Below, one piece after another: positions 43,194-52,568 of a stretch of 64,000 nt of DNA. The notes beneath the pieces are model-generated. The model ran no database searches. It saw only the letters and a program-made list of their open reading frames with translations, and was not told the origin of the DNA. This DNA comes from Vreelandella malpeensis. Its GTDB lineage: Bacteria; Pseudomonadota; Gammaproteobacteria; Pseudomonadales; Halomonadaceae. The translations under genes were made by a program, and so were the position numbers. The stretch's first letter is position 1. Each line of letters begins with the position of its first letter. The DNA lies in contig NZ_WHVL01000001.1 in the NCBI RefSeq assembly GCF_020622355.1, forward strand, positions 124,001-188,000, in the 5' to 3' direction.

Positions 43194-44966
43194 TTAGTAG
43201 GTACGAACCTTCGGCTCGAACGTATCAACGGTTTTCGGCTTGAAGTTGACGTCGCGCTGCTTCAGCTCCTTGGTGAGCGGGAAGTAGAGCGAGTGCTTCA
43301 ACCAGTTGACGTCATCACGGTCGGGGTAGTCGTAGCGCGAGTGCGCACCACGGCTCTCTTTACGCTCGAGGGCAGCAATCGCCGTTGCTTCCGCCACTTC
43401 CATCAGGTTGTCGAGCTCGAGCGCTTCGACACGCGCGGTGTTGAACGCGTTGGACTTGTCCGGCAGGTGGGCGTTGGCGATACGCTCGCGCAGGGCCGCC
43501 AGATTCTTCACACCCTCCTGCATGTTCTCCTCTTCGCGGAATACGCCGAAGGAGTTCTGCATGATGTCCTGAAGCTCCGCCTTGAGCGCGGGGATGCTTT
43601 CGCCACCCTCGGACTCGTTCCAGCGGGTGATGCGCTTCATCGCGGCCTCGATATCGGACTCGGAGGCGTCCAGGTACTCGATACCTTCGTTGAGCGCGCC
43701 TTCGATGAACATGCCCGCCGCGCGGCCGAAGACCACGAGATCGAGAAGCGAGTTGCCACCCAGGCGGTTGGCGCCGTGAACCGAAACGCAGGCCGCTTCG
43801 CCGCAGGCGAACAGACCGTTGATGATCTGATCTTCACCGGCCTCGTTCTGCATGATGGCCTGGCCGTGAACGTTGGTCGGGATACCGCCCATCATGTAGT
43901 GGCAGGTCGGCACGACCGGAATCGGGTCCTTGGCCGGGTCGACGTGGGCGAAGGTCTTGGAGAGCTCGACGATACCCGGCAGACGCTTGCCCAGTACTTC
44001 CTCGCCCAGGTGGTCGAGTTTCAGGAAGACGTGGTCGCCCTTGTCGCCGCAGCCGCGGCCTTCGAGGATCTCCATGACCATGGAGCGCGCGACCACGTCG
44101 CGGCCGGCCAGATCCTTCGCATTCGGAGCGTAACGCTCCATGAAGCGCTCGCCATCCTTGTTGACCAGGTAGCCACCCTCGCCGCGGCAACCTTCGGTGA
44201 CCAGCGTGCCGGCACCGTAGATACCGGTCGGGTGGAACTGCCACATCTCCATGTCCTGCATCGGGAAGCCGGCGCGCAGCGCCATGCCGATGCCGTCGCC
44301 GGTGTTGATCAGGGCGTTGGTGGTCGAGGCGTAAATACGACCCGCACCGCCGGTGGCCAGCACCGTCGCCTTGGACTTGACGTGAACCACTTCGCCAGTC
44401 TCGATGCACATGGCGATACAGCCGACCACGTCGCCTTCGGCGTTCTTGACCAGGTCTACCGCGTACCACTCGTTCAAGAACGTGGTGTTGTTCTTGAGGT
44501 TGTTCTGGTAAAGAGTGTGCAGGAGCGCATGGCCGGTACGGTCGGCGGCGGCGCAGGTACGCGCGGCCTGACCACCTTCACCGAAGTTCTTGGACTGGCC
44601 GCCGAAGGGGCGCTGGTAGATGCGGCCGTTGTCGAAACGCGAGAACGGCAACCCCATGTGCTCGAGTTCGAATACCGCTTTCGGGCCTTCGGAACACATG
44701 TACTCGGCGGCGTCCTGGTCGGCGATGTAGTCGCCGCCCTTGACGGTGTCGTACATGTGCCAGCGCCAATCGTCGTTCGGGTCGGCGGAGGCAATCGCGC
44801 AGGTGATGCCACCCTGAGCGGAAACGGTGTGAGAGCGTGTCGGGAACACCTTGGACAGTACCGCGGTCTTCTTGCCGGACTTGGCGAGTTCCAGAGCGGC
44901 ACGCAGGCCAGAGCCACCGCCACCGATAATGATGGCGTCAAACGTCAGGCTACGAAGGTTAGACAT
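43194..44966 (-). CDS. sdhA: Succinate dehydrogenase flavoprotein subunit
   Basis: 590 residues. It oxidises succinate to fumarate with covalent FAD. The FAD-binding [14 protein letters not shown] and the flavinylated His in [11 protein letters not shown] are near the N-terminus; the active-site region [19 protein letters not shown] and the [11 protein letters not shown] substrate loop are intact. Three bases separate it from sdhD, so translation is probably coupled. Confidence 0.98.
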   Translation of the reverse strand: MSNLRSLTFDAIIIGGGGSGLRAALELAKSGKKTAVLSKVFPTRSHTVSAQGGITCAIASADPNDDWRWHMYDTVKGGDYIADQDAAEYMCSEGPKAVFELEHMGLPFSRFDNGRIYQRPFGGQSKNFGEGGQAARTCAAADRTGHALLHTLYQNNLKNNTTFLNEWYAVDLVKNAEGDVVGCIAMCIETGEVVHVKSKATVLATGGAGRIYASTTNALINTGDGIGMALRAGFPMQDMEMWQFHPTGIYGAGTLVTEGCRGEGGYLVNKDGERFMERYAPNAKDLAGRDVVARSMVMEILEGRGCGDKGDHVFLKLDHLGEEVLGKRLPGIVELSKTFAHVDPAKDPIPVVPTCHYMMGGIPTNVHGQAIMQNEAGEDQIINGLFACGEAACVSVHGANRLGGNSLLDLVVFGRAAGMFIEGALNEGIEYLDASESDIEAAMKRITRWNESEGGESIPALKAELQDIMQNSFGVFREEENMQEGVKNLAALRERIANAHLPDKSNAFNTARVEALELDNLMEVAEATAIAALERKESRGAHSRYDYPDRDDVNWLKHSLYFPLTKELKQRDVNFKPKTVDTFEPKVRTY

Positions 44967-44969
44967 GGA

Positions 44970-45317
44970 TTAAGCTCCCCACAGAATTTGGATGCCCCAG
45001 ACCAGGTAGACAAAGATGGCCAGAATGATGAGCGCCTGGGCCGCGACACGCAGACGGGTGGACTTGAGGTAGTCGGTGGTGACGGTCCACAGGCCGATCC
45101 AGGCGTGCGCCGCCAGCGAGATGAACGCCAGAAGCGAGAAAATGCGCATCCAGATCTGGCTGAAGAGCCCGCTCCAGGTATAGTAGTCGAGCCCGGGATT
45201 GAACAGCAGGTAGCCCACGATGAACAGCGTGTAGAGCGCCAGGATCACGGCCGAGACGCGCTGCATCAACCAGTCGGACAGGCCGCTGCGACCGAAACTT
45301 GTGATGTTGGTTACCAT
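44970..45317 (-). CDS. sdhD: Succinate dehydrogenase membrane anchor subunit
   Basis: 115 residues with three transmembrane helices. SWDL-like SDWLMQRVSAVILALYTLF and the haem-ligand region AHAWIGLWTVTTDYLK are typical of SdhD. It forms the cytochrome b556 anchor and quinone site together with SdhC. The start overlaps the sdhC end by 7 bp. Confidence 0.95.
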   Translation of the reverse strand: MVTNITSFGRSGLSDWLMQRVSAVILALYTLFIVGYLLFNPGLDYYTWSGLFSQIWMRIFSLLAFISLAAHAWIGLWTVTTDYLKSTRLRVAAQALIILAIFVYLVWGIQILWGA

Positions 45318-45688
45318 ACCCAGACTCCTGCCAGAATGATCAGAACCGCGCTCACCACCACGGTGATCTGCGCCTTTTGCACGCTACCTTCCAGCGTTAC
45401 ACCAATATCGGCATCCATCAGCAGGTGCTTGATGCCGGCCACGAAGTGGAAAGCCAGCGCGGACAGAAGGCCCCAAGCGACGAACTTGGCGAGCAGGTTG
45501 TTCGCCAGCGCATCGCGCACGGCATCGAAACCGGCCGGTGAGGAGAGGGATTTCCCCAGTGCCCAGAAGGCGAAGATCAGGCCGACGAACAGGATGACAC
45601 CGGTGATGCGGTGCGTGATCGACGTCAGCGCCGGCAGGGGAAAATGAATGGTCGAAAGGTCTAGGTTTACGGGTCGTTTGCTATTCAC
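45311..45688 (-). CDS. sdhC: Succinate dehydrogenase cytochrome b556 subunit
   Basis: 125 residues from GTG 45688, which makes the protein start (V/M)NSKRPVNLDLSTIHFPLPA, aligned with relatives. GTG codons at 45700 and 45715 are in frame and possible, since no ribosome site is decisive. SITHRITGVILFVG carries the quinone-site Ser/Arg, and ALAFHFVAGIKHLLMD has the haem-ligand His. Three transmembrane helices. First gene of the sdhCDAB-suc block, divergent from gltA. Confidence 0.93.
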   Translation of the reverse strand: MNSKRPVNLDLSTIHFPLPALTSITHRITGVILFVGLIFAFWALGKSLSSPAGFDAVRDALANNLLAKFVAWGLLSALAFHFVAGIKHLLMDADIGVTLEGSVQKAQITVVVSAVLIILAGVWVW

Positions 45689-45715
45689 GGCGTTATACAC
45701 ACTCTCTTGGCCCAC

Positions 45716-46176
45716 TCTGCAAAGGTTCAGGCTTACCCCGAGCGGGCGGTGGTTGCTGGAAGGGGCTCGGCCGTTGCCAAGTCGGACACGACCACCTATC
45801 TGCCGGTCGCGCGCCGGGGATTATAAGAACCTTCGCTTCCGCTTACAAACCAAACGCAAGCCTAACTCCACTAAGACAATGAAAATGCCCGATAGGCGGA
45901 GTCGATTTTGCGTTGCAGCATGTTTATAGTGTCAACGAGCCGACCGGTTTAGTAAGCCTGTTAACAGCTACAGTCTAGTACGTCTTCAAGGCACCCGTTC
46001 GGCTCATCTAAAAATTAGACAAAAATACCAACCCAGAATAAATTTGTACAAATATAGTTGACATTAAGGCTAATTGACAAAAAGTCGCACGCTTCTATAG
46101 TAGGCGAGCCTTTTCGCCGGCGCGGTATGCGAAACAACGACTTTACGTCCCAAACCGAATTCGAAAGGAGGCCTTC
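45716..46176. promoter_or_regulatory. Divergent sdhC/gltA control region
   Basis: About 460 bp, clearly AT-richer than its neighbours, with no supported gene. Both TCA units start here in opposite directions. The gltA-proximal part has TTGACA twice (46058 and 46074) and a small palindrome TTGTACAA near 46043, all in a run of A/T that would suit a global regulator. Confidence 0.6.
46074..46101 (+). promoter_or_regulatory. Probable gltA promoter
   Basis: TTGACA (46074-46079), 16-bp spacer, TATAGT (46096-46101); 75 bp upstream of the gltA start. Confidence 0.7.
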
Positions 46177-47466
46177 ATGGCTGACAGGAAAGCGACATTG
46201 ACGGTAGACGGTCTGGACAAGCCGATCGAACTACCCATGTATTCCGGCACATTAGGCCCAGACGTTATCGATGTACGAGGCCTCGGTGCAGAGGGCCTGT
46301 TCACCTACGACCCCGGCTTCATGGCCACCTCTTCCTGCCAGTCCGCCATCACCTACATCGATGGCGGCCAGGGCATGCTGCTTCACCGTGGTTACCCCAT
46401 CGATCAGTTGGCCAAGGAGTCCAACTTCGTCGAGCTCTGCTATACCCTGCTGTTCGGCGAACTGCCTTCCGACGAGCAATACGCGGACTTCGAGACGCGC
46501 ATTCGCAACCACACCATGGTTCACGACCAGATCAACAACTTCTTCAAGGGCTTCCGCCGCGACGCGCACCCGATGTCGATCCTGTGCGGCGTAGTGGGCG
46601 GCCTTGCGGCCTTCTACCATGACCACATGGACATCACGCAGCAGGAAGACCGCGAAATCAGCGCCATCCGCCTGATCGCCAAGATGCCCACGCTCGCCGC
46701 GATGTCGCACAAGTACAACGTCGGCCAGCCTTTCAACTACCCGCGCAACGACCTGAGCTATGCAGAGAACTTCCTCTACATGATGTTCAGCAACCCCTGC
46801 GAGGAGTACAAGATCAACCCGGTCTACGCCAAGGCGATGGACCGTATCTTCATGCTCCACGCGGATCATGAGCAGAACGCCTCCACCTCCACGGTGCGCC
46901 TGGCGGGCTCGACCGGTGCCAACCCGTTCGCCTGTATCAGTGCGGGTATCGCGGCCCTCTGGGGCCCGGCGCACGGCGGTGCCAACGAAGCGGTACTGAA
47001 CATGCTCGACGAGATCGGCGACGACTCCGAAGAGAACATTCAACGCTTCATCGACAAGGCGAAGGACAAGGACGATCCGTTCAAGCTGATGGGCTTCGGT
47101 CACCGCGTCTACCGCAACTTCGACCCGCGCGCCAAGGTGATGAAGGAGAGCTGCGATGAGGTACTGGCGGAACTCGGCATGGCCGACGACCCGCAGCTCA
47201 AGATCGCCAAGCGCCTCGAGCAGATTGCGCTGGAAGACGAGTACTTCATCGAGCGTAAGCTCTACCCGAACGTCGACTTCTACTCCGGCATCATTCTGAA
47301 GGCGATGGGCATTCCGACCAACATGTTCACCGTAATCTTCGCCGTGTCACGCACCATCGGCTGGATCTCGCACTGGCATGAAATGCTCAGCGAGAGCTAC
47401 AAGATCGGTCGTCCGCGTCAGCTCTACACGGGCCACGACAAGCGCGACTACCCGACCAAGAAGTAA
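46177..47466 (+). CDS. gltA: Citrate synthase
   Basis: 429 residues, close to the 427 of the E. coli hexameric, NADH-sensitive enzyme. It condenses oxaloacetate and acetyl-CoA, the entry step of the TCA cycle. Catalytic histidines lie in [15 protein letters not shown] and [17 protein letters not shown]; the catalytic Asp is in [23 protein letters not shown] sits 6 nt before ATG 46177, a very strong ribosome site. It is divergent from the rest of the cycle genes. Confidence 0.98.
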   Translation: MADRKATLTVDGLDKPIELPMYSGTLGPDVIDVRGLGAEGLFTYDPGFMATSSCQSAITYIDGGQGMLLHRGYPIDQLAKESNFVELCYTLLFGELPSDEQYADFETRIRNHTMVHDQINNFFKGFRRDAHPMSILCGVVGGLAAFYHDHMDITQQEDREISAIRLIAKMPTLAAMSHKYNVGQPFNYPRNDLSYAENFLYMMFSNPCEEYKINPVYAKAMDRIFMLHADHEQNASTSTVRLAGSTGANPFACISAGIAALWGPAHGGANEAVLNMLDEIGDDSEENIQRFIDKAKDKDDPFKLMGFGHRVYRNFDPRAKVMKESCDEVLAELGMADDPQLKIAKRLEQIALEDEYFIERKLYPNVDFYSGIILKAMGIPTNMFTVIFAVSRTIGWISHWHEMLSESYKIGRPRQLYTGHDKRDYPTKK

Positions 47467-47484
47467 GTCTCGCCAAGTCGACGC

Positions 47485-47508
47485 GAAGGCCGCCCAAAGG
47501 CGGCCTTC
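47485..47508 (+). terminator. Terminator of gltA
   Basis: GAAGGCCGCC CAAA GGCGGCCTTC, perfect 10-bp stem 18 bases after the stop; T-run is minimal. Confidence 0.8.
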
Positions 47509-48014
47509 GTGCGTTCAGGAGGCCAGGATTCAGAAGGTCAGGCAAGCACCTCAACCTAGTCTCTCGCTGAACTCAGCGCTTTCGCTTTTGAACAGCACCA
47601 TGCTCGCTCGATGCGACCAAAGAGACCCTGTATCGCGACCATTTTTTGCTTGACAAGGCTGGCCAAAAGCAAAGAAAAATGTTTTCCACACTATCTGTGG
47701 ATAACCCTGTTCACAACCACACAGAAACACCCCGCAATCGCCATGAACAGTGGCCTGGCTTTAGATTGATCACTTTTTGACCTAACATAAGACATTGTTT
47801 TTGTTGGTTAAATTCTAAAAGACTGATTTCATGAAGAGTTAGCCGCCCCTTGTGCACAACCTCATCTCAGGAACAGCAAAAGTGGACAAGTCAAGCTTAA
47901 AAAGGCAAAAAATTCGGTCTAAAAGCCGTATTGAAGACAACGAAAATTCTCGTCACGCCCTAACGGGTTGCGACGATAAATTATCAAAGGATAAGAGGTA
48001 TAGCAGAAGAGGTA
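47509..48014. other. 506-bp AT-rich gene-free stretch between gltA and tRNA-Glu
   Basis: No convincing gene. A 67-codon frame at 47852 has no ribosome site and runs into the tRNA, so it is not called. DnaA-box-like sequences are present: TTTTCCACA at 47682 and TGTGGATAA (the complement of TTATCCACA) at 47696, inverted with 5 bp between, and a palindromic TTGTGCACAA near 47849. Confidence 0.5.
47682..47704. promoter_or_regulatory. Inverted pair of DnaA-box-like sites
   Basis: TTTTCCACA (47682-47690) and TGTGGATAA (47696-47704) both fit the TTWTNCACA consensus on opposite strands. Context is an AT-rich spacer beside tRNA genes. Pattern match only. Confidence 0.4.
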
Positions 48015-48090
48015 TGGCGTCCCATAAGGGGTTCGAACCCTTGTTACCGCCGTGAAAGGGCGGTGTCCTGGACCACTAGACGAATGGGAC
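48015..48090 (-). tRNA. tRNA-Glu (anticodon TTC)
   Basis: 76 nt including an encoded CCA. The acceptor strand GTCCCAT pairs with ATGGGAC. The anticodon arm is CCGCCCTTTCACGGCGG with TTC, and GGTTCGAACC forms the T arm. It is the substrate of the neighbouring GluRS (gltX) and of MnmA. Confidence 0.97.
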
Positions 48091-48119
48091 GTTTTACATC
48101 GTGCGCTTGGCGCTTGATT

Positions 48120-48195
48120 TGGTGGAGCCTAGCGGGATCGAACCGCTGACCTCAACACTGCCAGTGTTGCGCTCTCCCAGCTGAGCTAAGGCCCC
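48120..48195 (-). tRNA. tRNA-Ala (anticodon GGC)
   Basis: 76 nt with encoded CCA. The acceptor starts GGGGCCT, the D arm is AGCTCAGCTGGGAGAGC, the anticodon arm CAACACTGGCAGTGTTG gives GGC, and the T arm is GGTTCGATCC. It is transcribed ahead of tRNA-Glu, 29 bp apart. Confidence 0.97.
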
Positions 48196-48215
48196 GTGTC
48201 GTGAAGACGATGCGT

Positions 48216-48244
48216 ATAGTACTGATTAGGCTCGCCTTCGTCAA
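48216..48244 (-). promoter_or_regulatory. Promoter of the tRNA-Ala/tRNA-Glu pair
   Basis: Minus strand TTGACG, exactly 17 bp, then TACTAT, ending about 20 bp before tRNA-Ala. It lies between the gltX terminator and the tRNAs, so the tRNAs are an independent unit. Confidence 0.75.
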
Positions 48245-48247
48245 CCG

Positions 48248-48281
48248 AAAAAGCGCCAAATCCCGCAATGGGATCTGGCGC
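48248..48281 (-). terminator. Terminator of gltX
   Basis: GCGCCAGATCCC, loop ATTGC, GGGATTTGGCGC (one mismatch) and then TTTTT on the minus strand. Confidence 0.88.
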
Positions 48282-48312
48282 AGCAATCGTCAGGCGATGG
48301 CGCCCTTCCCAG

Positions 48313-49791
48313 CTACAGCGCCCGGTACTCCTTCTCGAAGCGTTTGGCCTGCTTTTTCGAAACGCCGCCCAGCACCTCGAGGGCGTGACGCAGGCGTGCT
48401 CGGGTCACGTCCGAGCCGAGGATCGCCATGGCGTCCATGACCGAGGTGCTGGTGCTAGATCCGGTCACGGCGATGAAGACCGGCGCCAGAAACGCCTTCA
48501 TCTTGAGATCGAAGACGCCGGCCAGGACCTGGACCTCGGCCAACAGCGCCTCCTTGTTCCAGGCCGGCAGCGTCTCGAGGCGCCACACCAGAAACTGCAG
48601 AAGCCTCACGAGCTCTTCGCGCTCGAGCTTCACGCCTTCGAAATCCGCCTCCGTGATGGCAGGCAGCCCCGAGAAGAAGTGTCCGGCCAGCGGCGCGACC
48701 TGGGAGAGTGTTTCCACCCGGGGGCGCACCTGGGGCAGAATCTGACGCACGTACTCCTCGTTGAACGCCCACTCCCTGAGCGCGGCCAACAGTGCATCGT
48801 CATCCAGATCCTCACGAATGTAGAGGCCGTTGAGCCAGGTCAATTTCTCCAGATCGAACACCGGCCCGCCGAGCGAAACGCGCTGGATATCGAAGGCTTC
48901 CATCATTTCCGCCAAGCTGAACTTCTCGCGCTCGTCCGGCATCGACCAGCCCATGCGGCCCAGGTAGTTGGTCACCGCCTGGGGCAGAAAGCCCATGCGG
49001 CGATAGTAGTTGATGGAGGTCGGGTTCTTGCGCTTGGAAAGCTTCGACTTGTCCGGATTGCGCAAAAGCGGCATGTGGCAGAGTACCGGCATATACCAGC
49101 CGAAGTACTCGTAGAGAAGCTGATGCTTCGGAGCGGAGTTGATCCACTCTTCCCCGCGCAGTACGTGGGTGATGCCCATCAGGTGATCGTCCACCACGTT
49201 GGCGAGGTGGTAGGTCGGCATGCCGTCGGACTTCATCAGGATCTGGGCATCCACCTGGGCCCACTCCACCTCGATGGTACCGCGCAGCAGATCCTCGACC
49301 ACGCAGACGCCTTCGCTCGGCACGTTCATGCGCACCACGAACGGCCAGTTCTCCGCTTCGCGACGTGCCTGCTCCTCGGGCGACAGCGCCAGATCCGCCG
49401 GCTTGAGCGCCAGGTGCAGGCCGGCGTCCTTGCGCGACTCGCGCAGCGCATCGAGCTCTTCGCTGGTGCGGTAGCACTTGAAGGCGTGGCCGGCGTCGAT
49501 CAGCTCCTGGGCGTAGCGCGCGTAGATCTCGCCGCGCTCGCTCTGGCGGTAGGGGCCGTGAGGGCCGCCGACGTCCGGGCCCTCGTCCCACTCGATGCCG
49601 AGCCAGCGCAGCGAATCCAGGATCATCTGCTCGGACTCGGCGGTCGAGCGTACCCGGTCAGTGTCCTCGATGCGCAGAATGAATTCGCCGCCATGCTGGC
49701 GAGCGAAGCAGAGGTTGAACAGCGCGATGTAGGCGGTGCCGACGTGGGGGTCTCCCGTAGGCGAAGGCGCGATACGCGTACGTACGGTCAT
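48313..49791 (-). CDS. gltX: Glutamyl-tRNA synthetase
   Basis: 492 residues of the class I synthetase that charges tRNA-Glu. The HIGH-like motif is [14 protein letters not shown] at the N-terminus and the KMSKS-like motif is [16 protein letters not shown] near residue 260. ATG 49791 is preferred over the adjacent TTG because AAAGGAT is 8 nt before it. A clear terminator separates it from the two tRNA genes downstream. Length and motifs indicate the standard discriminating or non-discriminating enzyme; the sequence alone does not say which. Confidence 0.97.
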   Translation of the reverse strand: MTVRTRIAPSPTGDPHVGTAYIALFNLCFARQHGGEFILRIEDTDRVRSTAESEQMILDSLRWLGIEWDEGPDVGGPHGPYRQSERGEIYARYAQELIDAGHAFKCYRTSEELDALRESRKDAGLHLALKPADLALSPEEQARREAENWPFVVRMNVPSEGVCVVEDLLRGTIEVEWAQVDAQILMKSDGMPTYHLANVVDDHLMGITHVLRGEEWINSAPKHQLLYEYFGWYMPVLCHMPLLRNPDKSKLSKRKNPTSINYYRRMGFLPQAVTNYLGRMGWSMPDEREKFSLAEMMEAFDIQRVSLGGPVFDLEKLTWLNGLYIREDLDDDALLAALREWAFNEEYVRQILPQVRPRVETLSQVAPLAGHFFSGLPAITEADFEGVKLEREELVRLLQFLVWRLETLPAWNKEALLAEVQVLAGVFDLKMKAFLAPVFIAVTGSSTSTSVMDAMAILGSDVTRARLRHALEVLGGVSKKQAKRFEKEYRAL

Positions 49792-50066
49792 CAAGATATC
49801 CTTTTGGCATCAGAGCGTGGCGCCATTATACGCACCCATCTACCATCCATCAGTATGCGTGGGGAACATCTTTGGCTGAAAAGCGTCCGAATGGAAGTTG
49901 CTAAGGATATAGCGGTGGGCGCTCAAGTCGCTTTGCTATTTCGAGCGTTGTACCTATGATGCATGGCCGTACGCGAAGCCCCGAGTGATCGCGTACGGCG
50001 TACCGCCGTTGGCAACGATGAACGTTCATCAAACGGGTTTGTTTGGCTCATCAATGGGAAAACATA

Positions 50067-50591
50067 ATGGAATCGCTAGGCTCACGTATCAAGCAACTCC
50101 GGCAGCGGGTGAAGCTTAATAAAGCCGCCCTGGCCCGGAAGGTTGGCGTGTCGGATGTGACTATCTCGTACTGGGAGTCCGGGGCGATCAAGCAGATCGG
50201 GCACGAGCGCCTGGTGGCGCTGGCCGACGCACTGGACTGTTCGCTGGCAACACTGCTCGAAGGTGACAGCGCCCCGCCGCTTCTGACGCTGACCCATCAA
50301 GGCCCCCTGCCCTGGGAACAGGTTCAAGGCACCACCTTGACGCCACCGCCTCACCTGCCGCTCAAGATCGACTGGAAAGCGCCTTGCGTGATGACCACGC
50401 CGGCCCCCGACTCGGATTTCGCTCCCGCCTCCCCGGGTGATCTCCTGCTGCTCGGCCCCACCCACGTCTTTCACAAAGCCGGCCATTACCTGGTCAAGCG
50501 CGACGATCGGTTCGTTCTGGAGCATTTCCCCAAGTCTCCGAACGACGTCGAGATCCACGCCGTCGTGCTCGCTCACTGGTGTTCTGCCTAA
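50067..50591 (+). CDS. XRE-family regulator with degenerate S24-like C-terminus
   Basis: 174 residues. Residues 3-65 are a helix-turn-helix of the Cro/CI type (SRIKQLRQRVKLNKAALARK, VGVSDVTISYWESG). The C-terminal half, APDSDFAPASPGDLLLL then HYLVKRDDRFVLEHF, resembles LexA/CI peptidases, but the usual catalytic Lys position appears to be Glu, so self-cleavage is doubtful. ATG 50067 is used, since the frame open to 50043 offers only a TTG. It marks the left side of the accessory island and could be a relic phage regulator or a host one. Confidence 0.8.
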   Translation: MESLGSRIKQLRQRVKLNKAALARKVGVSDVTISYWESGAIKQIGHERLVALADALDCSLATLLEGDSAPPLLTLTHQGPLPWEQVQGTTLTPPPHLPLKIDWKAPCVMTTPAPDSDFAPASPGDLLLLGPTHVFHKAGHYLVKRDDRFVLEHFPKSPNDVEIHAVVLAHWCSA

Positions 50592-50605
50592 AGCACCCTT
50601 TTCCC

Positions 50606-51175
50606 CTAGTCCTCAACCACGTCCACCTGGTCACGCGTACGTCTTGGCTCACTCCCCACCAAGAAGCGTCGTGAGTAGGTGGTCACCTGCCCCAGGCCGT
50701 GGCGAGTTTGTGTGACGAGCTCGCCCGCCAGATGCTCCCCACGCGTACCCATCACCTCCTGCACGGCCCGCGGCTGCACGCTGGCTTCACTCGACTGCAC
50801 GCGCACGATATAGCCACCGTCCGGTAAGCCGCTGCCCGAACCGAAGGGGCCGGCGCGAAACTCCCCGCCCGTGACCGCCGTGCGTGACTGCCAGCGCACC
50901 CGGCTCAGTTCACGCTCGACCACTACCTGCAGCCGCGTATCCTCCGGCAGGTTGGTCTCCCCCGTCACCATCAGCCGCCGGTCGCTTGCAAGCTCAACGT
51001 GCGTCGTGACCACTACCTCCAGCGGCTCGGGCTCGCGAGCAGTGTCGCCAGCCTGTGTTGCAGCTTCGTGACGCGCGGGCTCGGGCGCCGGGGCCGGCTC
51101 GTCCGGCTGTTCATTGCAACCGACCAGCAGTAGAAGCCCAGCCACCAGCGCGATACCCCTGCGTGCTTTAACCAT
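50606..51175 (-). CDS. Putative lipoprotein of unknown function
   Basis: 189 residues. The signal sequence GIALVAGLLLLVGC ends in a lipobox, so lipidation is expected. A Pro/Glu/Ala-rich ~35-residue linker follows. A beta-rich domain (VELASDRRLMVTGETNLPED, LQVVVERELSRVRWQSRTAV, YIVRVQSSE) makes up the remainder and may be an immunoglobulin-like fold. No family recognised. Converges on the XRE gene with 14 bp between them. GC content is normal for the genome, so it may predate the island. Confidence 0.75.
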   Translation of the reverse strand: MVKARRGIALVAGLLLLVGCNEQPDEPAPAPEPARHEAATQAGDTAREPEPLEVVVTTHVELASDRRLMVTGETNLPEDTRLQVVVERELSRVRWQSRTAVTGGEFRAGPFGSGSGLPDGGYIVRVQSSEASVQPRAVQEVMGTRGEHLAGELVTQTRHGLGQVTTYSRRFLVGSEPRRTRDQVDVVED

Positions 51176-51235
51176 ACCCGCTCCTCACCCTGAATCCGAA
51201 CCCTAGGCTATACCATTAAATGTGCAAGCGCGTCA

Positions 51236-51466
51236 CTAGCAACCGGGAGCCTGCCAACGGTATTGGCTCAGGGTTTGCGCGGTGTAACCGTGGGAATGGG
51301 TTTTCAGATCACTGACGAACGCGGTGGGGCTCTCGAACGTCAGCGTATCGACGGAACGCAGGGCACTTTCACCTTTACCGCAGGCCACCGACACCTTCGC
51401 CCCACCGTCACGGTGGTCGATCTCGATATCGTCACAGGAAGCCCGTCCCCAGAGCGCTTGACCCAC
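51236..51466 (-). CDS. Small hypothetical protein
   Basis: 76 residues from GTG 51466, with AGGAAA 4 nt upstream. It has two Cys, no signal peptide and no membrane helix; the sequence (DDIEIDHRDGGAKVSVACGK) is not recognised. An in-frame stop lies just upstream. It may be a short real gene or the remaining 3' part of a longer one. Confidence 0.4.
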   Translation of the reverse strand: MGQALWGRASCDDIEIDHRDGGAKVSVACGKGESALRSVDTLTFESPTAFVSDLKTHSHGYTAQTLSQYRWQAPGC

Positions 51467-51479
51467 GCTTTCCTAGCTA

Positions 51480-51504
51480 TGTGTCTGCTCCGGTGTCAGA
51501 CACA
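51480..51504. repeat. Small inverted repeat TGTGTCTG / CAGACACA
   Basis: Perfect 8-bp arms around a 9-base loop, without a T-run. The arms resemble the GTGTCTGACAC-type cores of REP elements in other bacteria; one copy only is seen here. Confidence 0.35.
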
Positions 51505-51613
51505 GGGTATCCGTCTGTCGCAATAGAGACCGGCGCGTCATTTTTCAGCGCGCGCTCGATAGCACCCAGCGTGAAGGCCAGGCGCGACAGCGCTCGTCGC
51601 TGCGGGATCTGGA

Positions 51614-52090
51614 TCAGTGGTCGCTATCGACCGACTGGAACACCATCGCCGTCAGATTGTAGGTAATCCCGCAAAGGGAGATAAACATGAGCGTGATAGG
51701 GGTAAAAATTGTCGTTTGGCGCATATTGTTGTCTGCCCCAAAGACAATATCGACCGGAATCAGTGTAACGAGCTGCGACGATAGCGCCATGAGCAAACAA
51801 AAAAGAGCGGCTGATGCAAGGTGCTGGCTCCTGGACTTTCGAATTTTGATGTAGCCGATCATCACCATGGCAATGGCCACATAGGCTGAAGCGTCGAAGC
51901 TTTTAATCGCCTCCATGAACATGGCGTCCGTTGGTGAAAAATGGCGAGAAATGAGACTAATACAGAGCTGGACAGTAAAACCACATCCGATCACCTGAAG
52001 CATGAATCGACAAGCCAGCTCTGTCTTTGGGTGCGATTTCCGTTTATTCGCCTCACATACTTCACAAAATCGAGAAAGGAGTTTTTTCAT
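51614..52090 (-). CDS. Hypothetical four-helix membrane protein
   Basis: 158 residues. A basic, Cys-containing N-terminus (MKKLLSRFCEVCEANKRKSH) is followed by four hydrophobic segments (FMLQVIGCGFTVQLCISLIS, AYVAIAMVMIGYI, AALFCLLMALSSQLVTLI, FTPITLMFISLCGITYNLT). It is AT-richer than the host genome. No family recognised. ATG 52090 has AGGGG at good spacing. Its start codon overlaps the start of the gpU remnant on the other strand (shared CATG), so the 5' end may have been created by the phage junction. Confidence 0.6.
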   Translation of the reverse strand: MKKLLSRFCEVCEANKRKSHPKTELACRFMLQVIGCGFTVQLCISLISRHFSPTDAMFMEAIKSFDASAYVAIAMVMIGYIKIRKSRSQHLASAALFCLLMALSSQLVTLIPVDIVFGADNNMRQTTIFTPITLMFISLCGITYNLTAMVFQSVDSDH

Positions 52091-52568
52091 GCTATTGCCC
52101 CTAGGCATGTTTGTGTTCGAAACCCTTAGCGTGCTCTACCAGGAACTCAAACGCATCAGCGAGTGGCGCCATCCCAGCCAGTCGCCCGTGGGCGAGCGAC
52201 CTGTCTTCCAGTTCTTTGGCCCTGGGCAGGACATTCATCACGCTCTTCGGTACCCTTTTGCCATCGTTCACCGGCGGGCGCTTCAGCCTCGACGAGATCC
52301 GAGACATGGCCAATCAGAGCAACGCTTGGCCACTGATGGAAGGCACCGGCCGCCAGTACGGGCTGTGGTTCGTCACCCGCGTATAAGAGACCAGCAGCAA
52401 CTTCTTCCGCACAGCGCCGCCGAGAAGATTGAGTTCACCCTCATGCTCGAGCACGTCAACGACGAGCGCACGGACCTGATCGGCCGTTTCGTGCTACCCG
52501 CCGCCACGCGCCTCGCCGGGGCTACGTATGAACCGCTACCTGTGGCCCAGCTACCGCCTCACGTTTAA
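52089..52568 (+). pseudogene. P2-type phage tail protein gpU remnant
   Basis: Recognisable P2 gpU-family sequence in pieces. MLLPLGMFVFETLSVLYQEL and EWRHPSQSPVGERPVFQF are in the first frame to about 52235. ITLFGTLLPSFTGGRFSL and MANQSNAWPLMEGTGRQYGL are in the +1 frame and end at a TAA at 52384. EKIEFTLMLEHVNDERTDLI returns to the first frame. At least two frameshifts and one stop make it non-functional. AGGAG precedes the start. gpD follows, as in P2-like phages; the upstream tape-measure gene is missing. Confidence 0.85.

Noticed and set aside
47509-48014. Replication origin
   Set aside because: Only two good DnaA boxes, and no dnaA, mnmG or rpmH nearby.
47852-48055. 67-codon frame before tRNA-Glu
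   Set aside because: No ribosome site and it runs into the tRNA gene.
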